Source of the DNA: an uncultured Solirubrobacterales bacterium
GTDB taxonomy: Bacteria; Actinomycetota; Thermoleophilia; Solirubrobacterales; Solirubrobacteraceae
NCBI GenBank assembly: GCA_903959665.1
Contig: CAJBXY010000135.1
Location: 1 to 31,659 of the forward strand
DNA length: 31,659 nt
Reading direction: 5' to 3'
Positions 7,909 to 15,404 of the stretch are shown here, piece by piece. The translations under genes were made by a program, and so were the position numbers. The notes under the pieces were generated by a model. That model was not told the DNA's origin, searched no databases, and was given only the letters and a program-made list of their open reading frames with translations. Numbering within the stretch: the stretch's first letter is position 1; every line of letters begins with the position of its first letter.

Positions 7909-8591
7909 CGCCAGCGGAGCTTCTGGGGCTGCTCGCGCATCCGCAGCACGCGGGCCGGCGAGCCACCGACGACGGCGTTCGCTTCAACGTCACGCGTGAC
8001 TACGGCAAGGCTGCCGATGATCGAGTTGTCGCCAACCGCGACGCCGCGCAGCAGGCAGGCGCCGTAGCCGATCCAAACATTGCTGCCAACGCGCACGTCG
8101 CGCTTGTAGATCCCTTGGTCGCGGATCGGCCGCTCAACGTCGTTGGTCGCGTGGTCAAAGTCGATCAACATCACGCGGTCGGCGAGGATGCACTCGCTGG
8201 CAATCGAGACGTGCTGGAAGGCCGAGATCGTGCACTCCTGCCCGAGCACGGTGCGGTCGCCAATTCTGACGAGGCCCTCGTGCGCGCGAATCTTGCAGCC
8301 GTCGCCGATCCACGACCAGCGGCCGATCTCAACGACCGCCTCGCGGCCGATCTCGAAGGTCACATTCGGGCAGACGAAGAAGAGGCCGTCACCGCGCAGG
8401 CGCCCGCGCCAACGCAGCTTTAGCCAAGCCCAGCGGGCGACCAGCCGCGCGTACTTCAAGTTGAGCATCCCGTTGGCGGCCGCGAAGCGCAGAAAAGCGA
8501 TCGGTCCGCCGCGCAGCGGGGCCGGGGCAGGGCGCGCCGGCGGCTGATCCTGCGCGCCGGCTCGGTCGCTCGTTGGAACGGCTGTTTCCAT
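7905..8591 (-). CDS. Left-handed beta-helix (hexapeptide) acyltransferase, Rv3034c-like position
   Basis: A 228-residue acyltransferase. An N-terminal Pro/Ala-rich stretch and a helix are followed by hexapeptide repeats: VTFEIGREAVVEIGRWSWIG, GDGCKI, VLGQECTISAFQHV and VGSNVWIGYGACLL, then GVAVGDNSIIGSLAVVTRDV. These build the left-handed beta-helix of the WbbJ/LacA/NodL type, and NVWIGYGACLLRGV is the usual acyl-CoA-site neighbourhood. It converges on the GT4 gene with a 4-base overlap at CTAG. In Mycobacterium a hexapeptide acyltransferase, Rv3034c, lies opposite-strand after Rv3032 and is reported to acylate methylglucose lipopolysaccharide, so the same role is likely here. A generic sugar O-acetyltransferase is the alternative. 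Confidence 0.82.
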   Translation of the reverse strand: METAVPTSDRAGAQDQPPARPAPAPLRGGPIAFLRFAAANGMLNLKYARLVARWAWLKLRWRGRLRGDGLFFVCPNVTFEIGREAVVEIGRWSWIGDGCKIRAHEGLVRIGDRTVLGQECTISAFQHVSIASECILADRVMLIDFDHATNDVERPIRDQGIYKRDVRVGSNVWIGYGACLLRGVAVGDNSIIGSLAVVTRDVEANAVVGGSPARVLRMREQPQKLRWR

Positions 8592-8600
8592 CGCCCCGCA

Positions 8601-8606
8601 AGCCTA
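8601..8606 (-). promoter_or_regulatory. -10 element TAGGCT for acyltransferase
   Basis: TAGGCT on the minus strand lies 9 bases before the ATG at 8591. Near-leaderless transcription is predicted. Confidence 0.45.
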
Positions 8607-8648
8607 GCCGGGGAGCCTCATCGATCGCTCAACCACCGGCCCGCCCGC

Positions 8649-8654
8649 TAACCT
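8649..8654 (+). promoter_or_regulatory. -10 element TAACCT for meaB
   Basis: TAACCT ends 8 bases before the GTG at 8663. It supports that GTG over the ATG at 8573, because the longer form would begin upstream of the promoter and inside the divergent gene. Confidence 0.45.
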
Positions 8655-8662
8655 CGAAGGCC

Positions 8663-9616
8663 GTGACCCCTGCCGCCGCCGACACCCTCGCAGAGCGCCT
8701 GCTGGCCGGGGATCAGCGCGCGCTGGCGCGTGCGATCACGCTCGTCGAGTCCGACGATCCGCGTGGCTGGGAGCTGGTTCGCGAGGTCTACCCGCAGACC
8801 GGCAAGGCGGCAATCGTTGGCTGTACCGGAGCGCCCGGCGCCGGCAAGTCAACGCTGATCAGCTCGTTGACGGCGCTGCGCCGCGAGCAGGGCCGTAGCG
8901 TCGGCGTGCTCTCAATCGACCCGTCCTCGCCGTTCACGCAGGGCGCGCTGCTCGGCGATCGAATCCGCCTGACCGACCACTTTCTCGACCAAGGCGTTTT
9001 CATCCGCTCGATGGCGAACCGTGGCGCGCTCGGTGGCCTCAGCGAAGCGGCGCTGCAGACGGCGCTGCTGATGGACGCCGCCGGCCGCCAAGACATCTTC
9101 CTCGAGACGGTTGGCGTCGGCCAGGCCGAGGTTGACATCATCGACCACGCTGACACGATCGTGCTCGTGCTGATGCCTGGCTCCGGCGACTCAATTCAGG
9201 CGCTCAAGGCCGGCGTGATGGAGATCCCCGACATCATCGTCGTCAACAAGTGCGACCACCCGATGACGGAGACGATGGTGCGCGAGATTCGCGGCGTCCT
9301 CAGCCTCGCGCCGGCCGATGGGCGGCCGACGCCGATCGTGAAAACTGAGGCGCTGCGCGGCGACGGCGTCGCCGAGTTGGCCGAGGAGCTTGACGCCCAC
9401 CGCGCCTTCATTGAGGCCGAAGGAACATTGGCCGAGCGCCGCCGCCGCAATCTGCGTAGTGAGGTGATCTCGATCTGCACGCATCGGATGCGGCGCAATC
9501 TTGAGCAGCGCGTTGATGAAGATGAGAGTTTCAGCAAGCTCTTTGACGCAGTCGTCGAACGCAAACTCGACCCTGCCAGCGCTGCGACTGAGATTCTCGA
9601 GCAGCTCGGCGACTAG
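8663..9616 (+). CDS. meaB: MeaB/ArgK-family G-protein chaperone of a B12-dependent mutase
   Basis: A 317-residue GTPase of the MeaB (SIMIBI) family. Walker A is GAPGAGKST (residues 56-64), followed by SIDPSSPFTQGALLGDR, the switch region ETVGVGQAEVDI and the base-specificity motif NKCD (residues 195-198). MeaB proteins gate adenosylcobalamin loading and rescue damaged cofactor in methylmalonyl-CoA or isobutyryl-CoA mutase. The mutase subunits lie 6-9 kb downstream in this window. I chose GTG at 8663 because of the -10 element before it and because the extra N-terminal residues of the longer form are low-complexity and overlap the divergent gene. All G motifs are intact. Confidence 0.9.
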   Translation: MTPAAADTLAERLLAGDQRALARAITLVESDDPRGWELVREVYPQTGKAAIVGCTGAPGAGKSTLISSLTALRREQGRSVGVLSIDPSSPFTQGALLGDRIRLTDHFLDQGVFIRSMANRGALGGLSEAALQTALLMDAAGRQDIFLETVGVGQAEVDIIDHADTIVLVLMPGSGDSIQALKAGVMEIPDIIVVNKCDHPMTETMVREIRGVLSLAPADGRPTPIVKTEALRGDGVAELAEELDAHRAFIEAEGTLAERRRRNLRSEVISICTHRMRRNLEQRVDEDESFSKLFDAVVERKLDPASAATEILEQLGD

Positions 9617-9631
9617 CGCGCCGCGGCAGGC

Positions 9632-10954
9632 TCAGCCGCCGAAAATGCTCCATGGCAGCGGTCCGCTGAGCGGTGCCAAGCCGGCCTCGCTGGCAACGCG
9701 CGCGGCGATCAGCAGCCAAAGCGTTAGCGCCACGCCGATCGCTGCCAGCACGATTCCCAGCTTTGGGTAGCGACGCATTCCCCACGAGCTGAGCGCCGCT
9801 GCGGTTGGTATCGCAACGACGAGCGGCTCGCCGGGGGAGAGCCCGCTGAGCGTCGGCAGGAAGAAGACGGCGCCGATCACCGCGGCGGCGCAGATCGCCG
9901 TCATTAGCTGGGCGGCGACCTCAACATCGGCCGCCTCCGGCAGCGCCCGTGCCAGCCGCGCGCGCCGTGAACGCCAAGCCAGCGCGATCGAAACGAAAGC
10001 CATGCCCAGCAGCGGCGCCGTCAGCAGCAGGCCAAGCTGCGGCGTAACGAGCAGCTCCAGCAGCCTTGGGAGACGGTCAACGTAATCACCGACGGTGGCG
10101 GCGCCGGTTGGGGGGTTGGAGATCGCCGAAGCGGCCATCGGCGTCAGGCCGCCAAAGAGGCGGGCGTTGATCGAGACGTAGAAGACGACAGAAACGAGAA
10201 CCAGTTCGATCGCGATCAAGCCGATCCAGCCGCGCGAGCGCCGCCGCAGCCAGCGAAAGAGCGCGAGTGCGATGGCTAAGCCGGGGAGAACCCCGATCAG
10301 GCCGACCCACGGCAGCAGCGCCAGCAGTGCGCCGGCGCCAAGCGACGAGCGCGTTCCCGGCGACTCGCGGACCCGCAGCGCGAGCAGCGCGGCCGCCGCA
10401 ACAATCGCCGCGCAGGTCGCTGCTGGCCGAATTGCAGTTGCGGCGATGACGACCGGCGGACTGCAACCAATCGCGATCGCGGCGCCGCTGGCCCACGGGT
10501 CGGGAACCAGTCGCCGCGCCAGCGCCGCCGCGGCGACGATCCCGAAGGCCGTGATCAGCGCCAGCAGCGCCTGCACGAGCTCCGTGCCGCCAAGCGCGTA
10601 GGCCGGCGCCAGCAGCGCAGGGAAGAGGAAGCCGTGCGGCTCGATCAAGCTGCCGTTGACGAGCACGCCGGCCGGCTGAACCGGCGAGCCGCCGAAGGCC
10701 CGCCAAGCTTGCTCGCGGTACTGATTGGTCAGTTCGAAGTCGCCGTCATCCAGCAGCGAGGTTGTCGTCAGCAGAATCCGCGTCTCGGCCGGGGCAAACT
10801 GCGCATCGGGCGTTGCTGGCAGGCCAATGCCGGCGAGATAGACGGCAAAGCAGATGACGAATACCAGCAGCCCCGAGCGGCCGCTGCCTCGGGCCGCCGC
10901 GCGCGTGATCCGGCCAGGCTCGAACTCTGCGGTCGGTGCGGCGGCTTCGCTCAC
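9632..10954 (-). CDS. Multi-pass membrane protein, GT-C glycosyltransferase-like
   Basis: A 440-residue integral membrane protein with about 9-11 hydrophobic segments. The first (LLVFVICFAVYLAGI) starts near residue 29. The first outer loop holds FAPAETRILLTTTSLLDDGD, YREQAWRAFGG and EPHGFLFPALLAPAYALGG. An acidic residue pair in the first loop after helix 1, and a later loop leading to long helices, is the layout of GT-C polyprenol-dependent glycosyltransferases (ArnT/PMT-like). I do not recognise a precise family. The gene is convergent with meaB (15-base gap) and 19 bases downstream of the acyl-CoA dehydrogenase gene on the same strand, so it may be co-transcribed with it. Function unknown. 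Confidence 0.72.
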   Translation of the reverse strand: MSEAAAPTAEFEPGRITRAAARGSGRSGLLVFVICFAVYLAGIGLPATPDAQFAPAETRILLTTTSLLDDGDFELTNQYREQAWRAFGGSPVQPAGVLVNGSLIEPHGFLFPALLAPAYALGGTELVQALLALITAFGIVAAAALARRLVPDPWASGAAIAIGCSPPVVIAATAIRPAATCAAIVAAAALLALRVRESPGTRSSLGAGALLALLPWVGLIGVLPGLAIALALFRWLRRRSRGWIGLIAIELVLVSVVFYVSINARLFGGLTPMAASAISNPPTGAATVGDYVDRLPRLLELLVTPQLGLLLTAPLLGMAFVSIALAWRSRRARLARALPEAADVEVAAQLMTAICAAAVIGAVFFLPTLSGLSPGEPLVVAIPTAAALSSWGMRRYPKLGIVLAAIGVALTLWLLIAARVASEAGLAPLSGPLPWSIFGG

Positions 10955-10973
10955 GGCTGCCGATTCCCCATGC

Positions 10974-12119
10974 TCAGCTGGTTAGTGCGCGGGCGATCAC
11001 CATCTGCTGAATCTCGTCGGTGCCCTCGCCGATCGTCAGCACCTTTGCGTCACGGTAGAAACGGCAGACCGGATACTCCTCGATGTAGCCGTAACCGCCG
11101 TGGATCTGAACCGCCTCCTCGGCGCAGCGCACGGCCAGGCGGCCGGTCTTTAGCTTCGCCTGCGCGGCGGTGAGGCTGAAGTTCATTCCCTCGTCCTTCT
11201 CCCAAGCGGCCTTGTAGGTCAGCAGGCGCGCGGCCTCGATCTCCGTCGCCATGTCGGCGAGCTTCGCGCCGATCGTCTGGAACTGGCCGATCGGCTGGCC
11301 GAACGCCTGTCGCTCGGCTGAATACTTGATCGCCTCGTCGAGCGCTCCCTGTGCCAGCCCAACGCCCATCGCGGCAACGCCGATCCGGCCCGAGTCGAGC
11401 ACCTTCAGGAATTGGCGCAGCCCGGCGCCGCGCGGCCCGAGCAGGTTTGCTTCCGGCACGCGGCAGTCGTCGAAGCTCAACGGTCTTGTGTCCGACGCGT
11501 TCCAGCCCATCTTTCGGTACGGCTCGCCCTGCTCGTAGCCGGGCGTTCCGTTCTCGATGATTATGTTCGAAATCTCCGGCCGTCCGTCGGCCTCGCCGGT
11601 GATCGCGGTGATCGCGACGTGGCCTGAGATCTCCGTTCCGGCGTTGGTGATGAACTGCTTGGAGCCGTTGATCACCCATTCGCCGTCCTCGAGCACGGCG
11701 CGCGTGCGCAGCGCTCCAGCGTCAGAGCCGGCCTCCGGTTCGGTCAGGCCGAATGCGCCGAGCTTGGAGCCGGCGCAAAGCTCAGGCAGCAGCCGCTCTT
11801 TCTGTTCGTCGCTGCCGAACAGAGCGATCGGCTGGATCCCCAATGAGGAGTGCGCGCAGAGCGTGATCGCAACCGATGAATCGACCCGCGCCAGTTCCTC
11901 GACGCAGATCGCGTAGGCGAGCGTGTCGGAGCCAGCGCCGCCGTACTGCTCGGGGAAGGCGATTCCCATCCAGCCGAGCGCGCCAATCTGTTTGACGATC
12001 TCGTAGGGGAAGGCCTTCGTGCGGTCGAGCTCTTCGGCAACCGGTGCGATCTCGCGCTCAGCGAATTCGCGAACCGTCTGGCGCAACTGTTTGTGGTCGT
12101 CGGAGAGGGCGAAATCCAT
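10974..12119 (-). CDS. Acyl-CoA dehydrogenase
   Basis: This 381-residue FAD enzyme oxidises acyl-CoA to trans-2-enoyl-CoA and passes electrons to ETF. It shows the family start ALSDDHKQLRQTVREFAERE, the first signature FGLTEPEAGSDAGALRTRA, the FAD/dimer region RQAFGQPIGQFQ, the QIHGGYGYIEEYPVCRFYRDAK block and the terminal GEGTDEIQQ. Glu365 there is in the place of the catalytic base of medium/short-chain enzymes, and the preceding Tyr is Gly. The length is typical for short/branched-chain members. Cytosolic. Divergent from the thiolase gene over 96 bases. Exact chain-length preference is not readable. Confidence 0.93.
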   Translation of the reverse strand: MDFALSDDHKQLRQTVREFAEREIAPVAEELDRTKAFPYEIVKQIGALGWMGIAFPEQYGGAGSDTLAYAICVEELARVDSSVAITLCAHSSLGIQPIALFGSDEQKERLLPELCAGSKLGAFGLTEPEAGSDAGALRTRAVLEDGEWVINGSKQFITNAGTEISGHVAITAITGEADGRPEISNIIIENGTPGYEQGEPYRKMGWNASDTRPLSFDDCRVPEANLLGPRGAGLRQFLKVLDSGRIGVAAMGVGLAQGALDEAIKYSAERQAFGQPIGQFQTIGAKLADMATEIEAARLLTYKAAWEKDEGMNFSLTAAQAKLKTGRLAVRCAEEAVQIHGGYGYIEEYPVCRFYRDAKVLTIGEGTDEIQQMVIARALTS

Positions 12120-12125
12120 GCCGCA

Positions 12126-12131
12126 ACCCTA
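12126..12131 (-). promoter_or_regulatory. -10 element TAGGGT for acyl-CoA dehydrogenase
   Basis: TAGGGT on the minus strand lies 6 bases before the ATG at 12119. Leaderless transcription is predicted. Confidence 0.4.
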
Positions 12132-12149
12132 CGGCTAAATCGCGGCGAG

Positions 12150-12179
12150 TTGTCGCTGGCAGCGTTGCGCGACTAATAT
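12150..12179 (+). promoter_or_regulatory. Promoter of thiolase gene (TTGTCG-18-TAATAT)
   Basis: TTGTCG (12150-12155) and TAATAT (12174-12179) are 18 bases apart. The start of transcription would fall near 12186, leaving a leader of about 30 bases with a Shine-Dalgarno CAGGAG before the ATG at 12216. This is one of the few leadered genes in the window. Confidence 0.55.
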
Positions 12180-12215
12180 TGCCCGCCCACGACCGTCAGC
12201 CGATCAGGAGCCTCA

Positions 12216-13400
12216 ATGCCTACGACAGTAATTCTTGGAAGCGCCCGCACCCCCGTTGGGAAGATGGGCGGCGCTCTGGCCTCGATGCCAGCGACCGAAC
12301 TTGGCGGGATCGCGATCGCCGCTGCGCTTGAGCGTGCCGGCGTAGCGCCTGAGCAGGTTGACCACGTCGTGATGGGGCAGGTGCTGCAGGCTGGGCAGGG
12401 GCAGATCCCCTCGCGCCAGGCGCAGATCGCGGCCGGCATTCCGAAGGAGGTCTCGTCGGAGACCGTCAACAAGGTCTGTGCTTCCGGTATCCGCGCGCTC
12501 GTGATTCTCGATCAAGGAATCCGCGCAGGCGACGTTGAGGTTGGCGTTGCCGGTGGCATGGAATCGATGTCTAACGCTCCTTACCTGCTCCCCGGCGCGC
12601 GCTTCGGCTTCCGCATGGGTGAGACAAAGGCGCTTGACGCGATGGTTAACGACGGCCTCACGAACCCCTTCTCCGGCCGTCAAATGTTCGATGAGGCCAC
12701 AGAGATCGGCGACGAGCTTGAGCTCGCGCGCCCTGACCTTGACCGCTGGGCCGTCCGCTCGCATGAGCTGGCAATCGCCGCGACCGATGACGGCCGCCTG
12801 CCGGAGGAGATCGTCTCGGTGACGATTTCCAGCCGCAAGGGCGACACCGTCGTTGAGGTCGATGAGGCGCCGCGGCGGGAGACTTCGCTCGAGACTCTGG
12901 CCAAGCTGCCGGGGCTGGCCAGCAAGGAAGGCAGCCACACGGCAGGTAACTCACCTGGCGTAAACGATGGCGCTGGCGCGATTGTCGTCGCCTCTGACGA
13001 GTGGGCTGAGGCCAACGGCCATGAGCCGCTGGCCGAGATCGTCGCTCACGCGCAGTCGGCCAATGACTTCGCCTACCTTGCGACGACACCGGCCAGTGCT
13101 TCGCTCAAGGCGCTCGAGAAGGCCGGGCTTCAGCCTGGCGACATCGACCTTTGGGAGATCAACGAGGCCTTCGCTTCGGTCGCGCTCAACTCGATCAACG
13201 TGCTCGGCATCGACGAGGAGAAGGTCAACGTCAACGGCGGCGCCGTTGCGCTCGGCCATCCGATCGGCGCTTCGGGCGCGCGGATCGTCGGCACGCTCGT
13301 CCATGAGCTTCGCCGTCGCGGCGGTGGGCTCGGCTGCGCCGCTATCTGCTCCGGTGGCGGGCAGGGCGACGCAATCATCGTGCGCGTCAACGGCGCCTAG
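12216..13400 (+). CDS. Acetyl-CoA C-acetyltransferase (thiolase)
   Basis: A 394-residue degradative/biosynthetic type II thiolase. It condenses two acetyl-CoA to acetoacetyl-CoA or, in reverse, cleaves beta-ketoacyl-CoA. The active-site residues fall where they should: Cys88 in VNKVCASGIRA, His348 in GGAVALGHPIGASGAR and Cys378 in AAICSGGGQGDA. NEAFA is also present. Length matches AtoB/PhaA-type enzymes. It sits next to acyl-CoA dehydrogenases and a split acyl-CoA mutase, which fits the last step of short-chain acyl-CoA breakdown. No enoyl-CoA hydratase or 3-hydroxyacyl-CoA dehydrogenase lies in the window. Cytosolic tetramer expected. Confidence 0.94.
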   Translation: MPTTVILGSARTPVGKMGGALASMPATELGGIAIAAALERAGVAPEQVDHVVMGQVLQAGQGQIPSRQAQIAAGIPKEVSSETVNKVCASGIRALVILDQGIRAGDVEVGVAGGMESMSNAPYLLPGARFGFRMGETKALDAMVNDGLTNPFSGRQMFDEATEIGDELELARPDLDRWAVRSHELAIAATDDGRLPEEIVSVTISSRKGDTVVEVDEAPRRETSLETLAKLPGLASKEGSHTAGNSPGVNDGAGAIVVASDEWAEANGHEPLAEIVAHAQSANDFAYLATTPASASLKALEKAGLQPGDIDLWEINEAFASVALNSINVLGIDEEKVNVNGGAVALGHPIGASGARIVGTLVHELRRRGGGLGCAAICSGGGQGDAIIVRVNGA

Positions 13401-13403
13401 AGT
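13398..13403 (+). promoter_or_regulatory. -10 element TAGAGT for HAD phosphatase, overlapping thiolase stop
   Basis: TAGAGT begins with the thiolase TAG stop codon and ends 8 bases before the ATG at 13412. Its spacing matches the other leaderless-type elements in this window. Confidence 0.4.
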
Positions 13404-13411
13404 AAGGCTCT

Positions 13412-14218
13412 ATGGAGCCAGCCAACCAGGCAGCAGCATTCTTTGATCTCGACCGCACCTTGGTTGCGGGCTCGTCGGGGATCTACTGGGCACGCGCTGC
13501 CGTGGACGCAGGGATCGTCAGTCGACGGCAGATGGTTCGGCTGGTCGGAGCGAACCTTAAGTTCCGTCTGCGCGGCTCAACCGACGAATCGACCGATGCG
13601 ATTCGAGAGCGGCTCTCCGAGCTGGTCGCCGGCCGCGATGCGATGGAGCTAAGGCGAATGATGCCGGAGGTCTTGGCTGGCGTACTACCGCGGCTCTACC
13701 CGCAGATGCTGCAGATTGCTTATGACCACCAGGACGCCGGGCGCAAGGTCTACATCGCAACAGCTTCGTCGCAGATCGTCGCTGAGATGCTCAGCGATGT
13801 TCTCGGGTTTGACGGCGGCATCGGCGCCGTCCCGGAGATCGTTGACGGCAAGATGACCGGCCGCGACGCCGACCTCTTCCCTTACCGCGACGGCAAGGCG
13901 CAGCGGATGATCGAGCTGGCAGAGCGGGAGGGGATAGATCTCGCCGCCTCCTACGGCTACTCGGACTCGGAATCCGACCTGCCAATGTTGCGCCTCGTAG
14001 GCCACGCGGTCGCCGTCAACCCTGACAGCGAGCTGGAAGCGATCGCCGCTGAGGAGGGCTGGGAGGTAATGCGCTTCGACCAGCTCGGGCGCAAGCTGCT
14101 GGCGCTCGGCGCGCTCGCGCTGATGGGCCTCGTCGGAACGGCAGGGCGCACCGTCGTCGTGCGCCGGGCCGCCGCTCCGCCCGCCGGGCCGCGGCTGCGA
14201 ACGCCGTGGAAGCGCTGA
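13412..14218 (+). CDS. HAD-superfamily IB phosphatase (SerB-like) with C-terminal hydrophobic segment
   Basis: A 268-residue HAD hydrolase of subfamily IB. Motif I is FFDLDRTLVAGSSG (nucleophile Asp12, acid/base Asp14), motif II ATASSQ, motif III Lys in YRDGKAQRM and motif IV GYSDSESDLPML. The helical C1 cap lies between motifs I and II. Phosphoserine, phosphoglycerol or other small phosphate esters are possible substrates. After the HAD domain comes a hydrophobic stretch LLALGALALMGLVG and a basic tail rich in Arg/Pro, so it may be held at the membrane. Its TGA overlaps the ATG of the next acyl-CoA dehydrogenase gene, which links the two translationally. Confidence 0.87.
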   Translation: MEPANQAAAFFDLDRTLVAGSSGIYWARAAVDAGIVSRRQMVRLVGANLKFRLRGSTDESTDAIRERLSELVAGRDAMELRRMMPEVLAGVLPRLYPQMLQIAYDHQDAGRKVYIATASSQIVAEMLSDVLGFDGGIGAVPEIVDGKMTGRDADLFPYRDGKAQRMIELAEREGIDLAASYGYSDSESDLPMLRLVGHAVAVNPDSELEAIAAEEGWEVMRFDQLGRKLLALGALALMGLVGTAGRTVVVRRAAAPPAGPRLRTPWKR

Positions 14219-15363
14219 TGAGCATTGAGTTCCTTAGCGACGAGCAGCGCGAGATAGGTGAGCTCGCGCGGCGCTTCGCCGACGAGCAGGTGGCGCCGCA
14301 GGCGGCCGGCTGGGATCGCGACCACGAGTTCCCGCGCGAAACGCTGACGGCGCTCGGTCAGCTTGGCCTGATGGGCGTCTGCGTACCACCTGAGCTTGGC
14401 GGCAGCGGCGCCGACTTCGTTTCCTACACGCTCGTGCTCGAGCAGATTTCGCGCGCCGACGCCGGGCTCGGCACTGCGCTCGCCGTCCATACCGGCGCCG
14501 GCACAATGCCGATCGTCGTTCACGGCAGCGAGGAGCAGCGCCAGCGGCTCGTGCCGCCGCTCGCTCAGGGGCATGAGATTGCGGCCTTCGCGCTGACCGA
14601 GGCCGGTTCAGGCAGCGATGCCGGCGCGATGCTCAGCAGAGTCGAAGCGCACGGCGATGAGCTGCTGCTAAGCGGCACGAAGCAGTGGGTCAGCAACGGC
14701 TCGCAGGCCCACAACTTCACCGTCTTCGCGCTTGACCCTGAGGCAGAGATGAAGCCGAGCGCATTCATCGCTCGCCGCGGTGCCACGGGAATGACATTGC
14801 TGGGGGAGGCCGAGAAGCTCGGCCAGCACTCGTCATCGACCGCCGACATCGGCTTCGAATCGACGCCGGTTGAGCGGCTCGGCGAGCCCGGCGCGGGAAT
14901 GTCGATCGCACTCTCAACGCTCGACGGCGGCCGAATTGGAATTGCTGCGCAGGCAACCGGCATCGCTCAGGCGGCGCTCGACCTTGCCGTCGGCTACGCC
15001 AAGGAGCGCGTCGCCTTTGGCCGCCCGATCGGCGGCTTCGGCGCGATTCAGCAGAAGCTCGCCGAGATGCAGACTGAGATCGAAGCGGCGCGCGCGCTGA
15101 CTCTGCGCGCGGCGAGGCTGAAGGATGCTGGCCTACCGCACACGATCGAAGGCGCGCAGGCCAAGCTCTTCGCCAGCCGCGTCGCCCGCCACTGGACGGG
15201 GGAGGCGATTCAGATCCTCGGCGGCTACGGCTACACGAAGGATTTCCCCGCCGAGCGTTACTTCCGCGACGCCAAGATCACTGAGATCTACGAAGGCACA
15301 AGCGAAATCCAGCGGCTCGTGATCGCCCGCGGGCTGCTCGGCGAGATCGCTCGCGAAGACTAA
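14218..15363 (+). CDS. Acyl-CoA dehydrogenase (second)
   Basis: A 381-residue acyl-CoA dehydrogenase with the start at ATG 14218, which overlaps the previous stop as TGATG. An ATG at 14206 would add four residues. It has the family start FLSDEQREIGELARRFADEQ, the signature FALTEAGSGSDAGAM, AFGRPIGGFGAIQQKLA, ILGGYGYTKDFPAERYFRDAK and the C-terminal IYEGTSEIQR with the catalytic Glu (359 from this start). The Tyr-Glu-Gly-Thr motif is fully canonical, unlike the first dehydrogenase. It oxidises an acyl-CoA and hands electrons to ETF, whose genes follow 3 kb later. Short-chain or branched-chain substrates such as butyryl- or isobutyryl-CoA fit the context. Confidence 0.93.
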   Translation: MSIEFLSDEQREIGELARRFADEQVAPQAAGWDRDHEFPRETLTALGQLGLMGVCVPPELGGSGADFVSYTLVLEQISRADAGLGTALAVHTGAGTMPIVVHGSEEQRQRLVPPLAQGHEIAAFALTEAGSGSDAGAMLSRVEAHGDELLLSGTKQWVSNGSQAHNFTVFALDPEAEMKPSAFIARRGATGMTLLGEAEKLGQHSSSTADIGFESTPVERLGEPGAGMSIALSTLDGGRIGIAAQATGIAQAALDLAVGYAKERVAFGRPIGGFGAIQQKLAEMQTEIEAARALTLRAARLKDAGLPHTIEGAQAKLFASRVARHWTGEAIQILGGYGYTKDFPAERYFRDAKITEIYEGTSEIQRLVIARGLLGEIARED

Positions 15364-15391
15364 GCCGCGCTCCGCCGCCGCGGCCGGCGCG

Positions 15392-15397
15392 TATTCT
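15392..15397 (+). promoter_or_regulatory. -10 element TATTCT for mutase large subunit
   Basis: TATTCT ends 7 bases before the ATG at 15405, with no Shine-Dalgarno sequence. Leaderless transcription is predicted. Confidence 0.5.
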
Positions 15398-15404
15398 CCC
15401 CGCA

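Noticed and set aside
8573..8662. N-terminal extension of the MeaB gene from an ATG at 8573
   Set aside because: The extra 30 residues are low complexity, overlap the divergent acyltransferase gene, and lie upstream of the likely -10 element; GTG at 8663 gives the family's usual start.
14206..14217. ATG at 14206 as start of the second acyl-CoA dehydrogenase
   Set aside because: It adds only four residues inside the preceding gene; the TGATG overlap at 14216-14220 is the more usual coupling and the family start aligns with the later Met. Not fully excluded.
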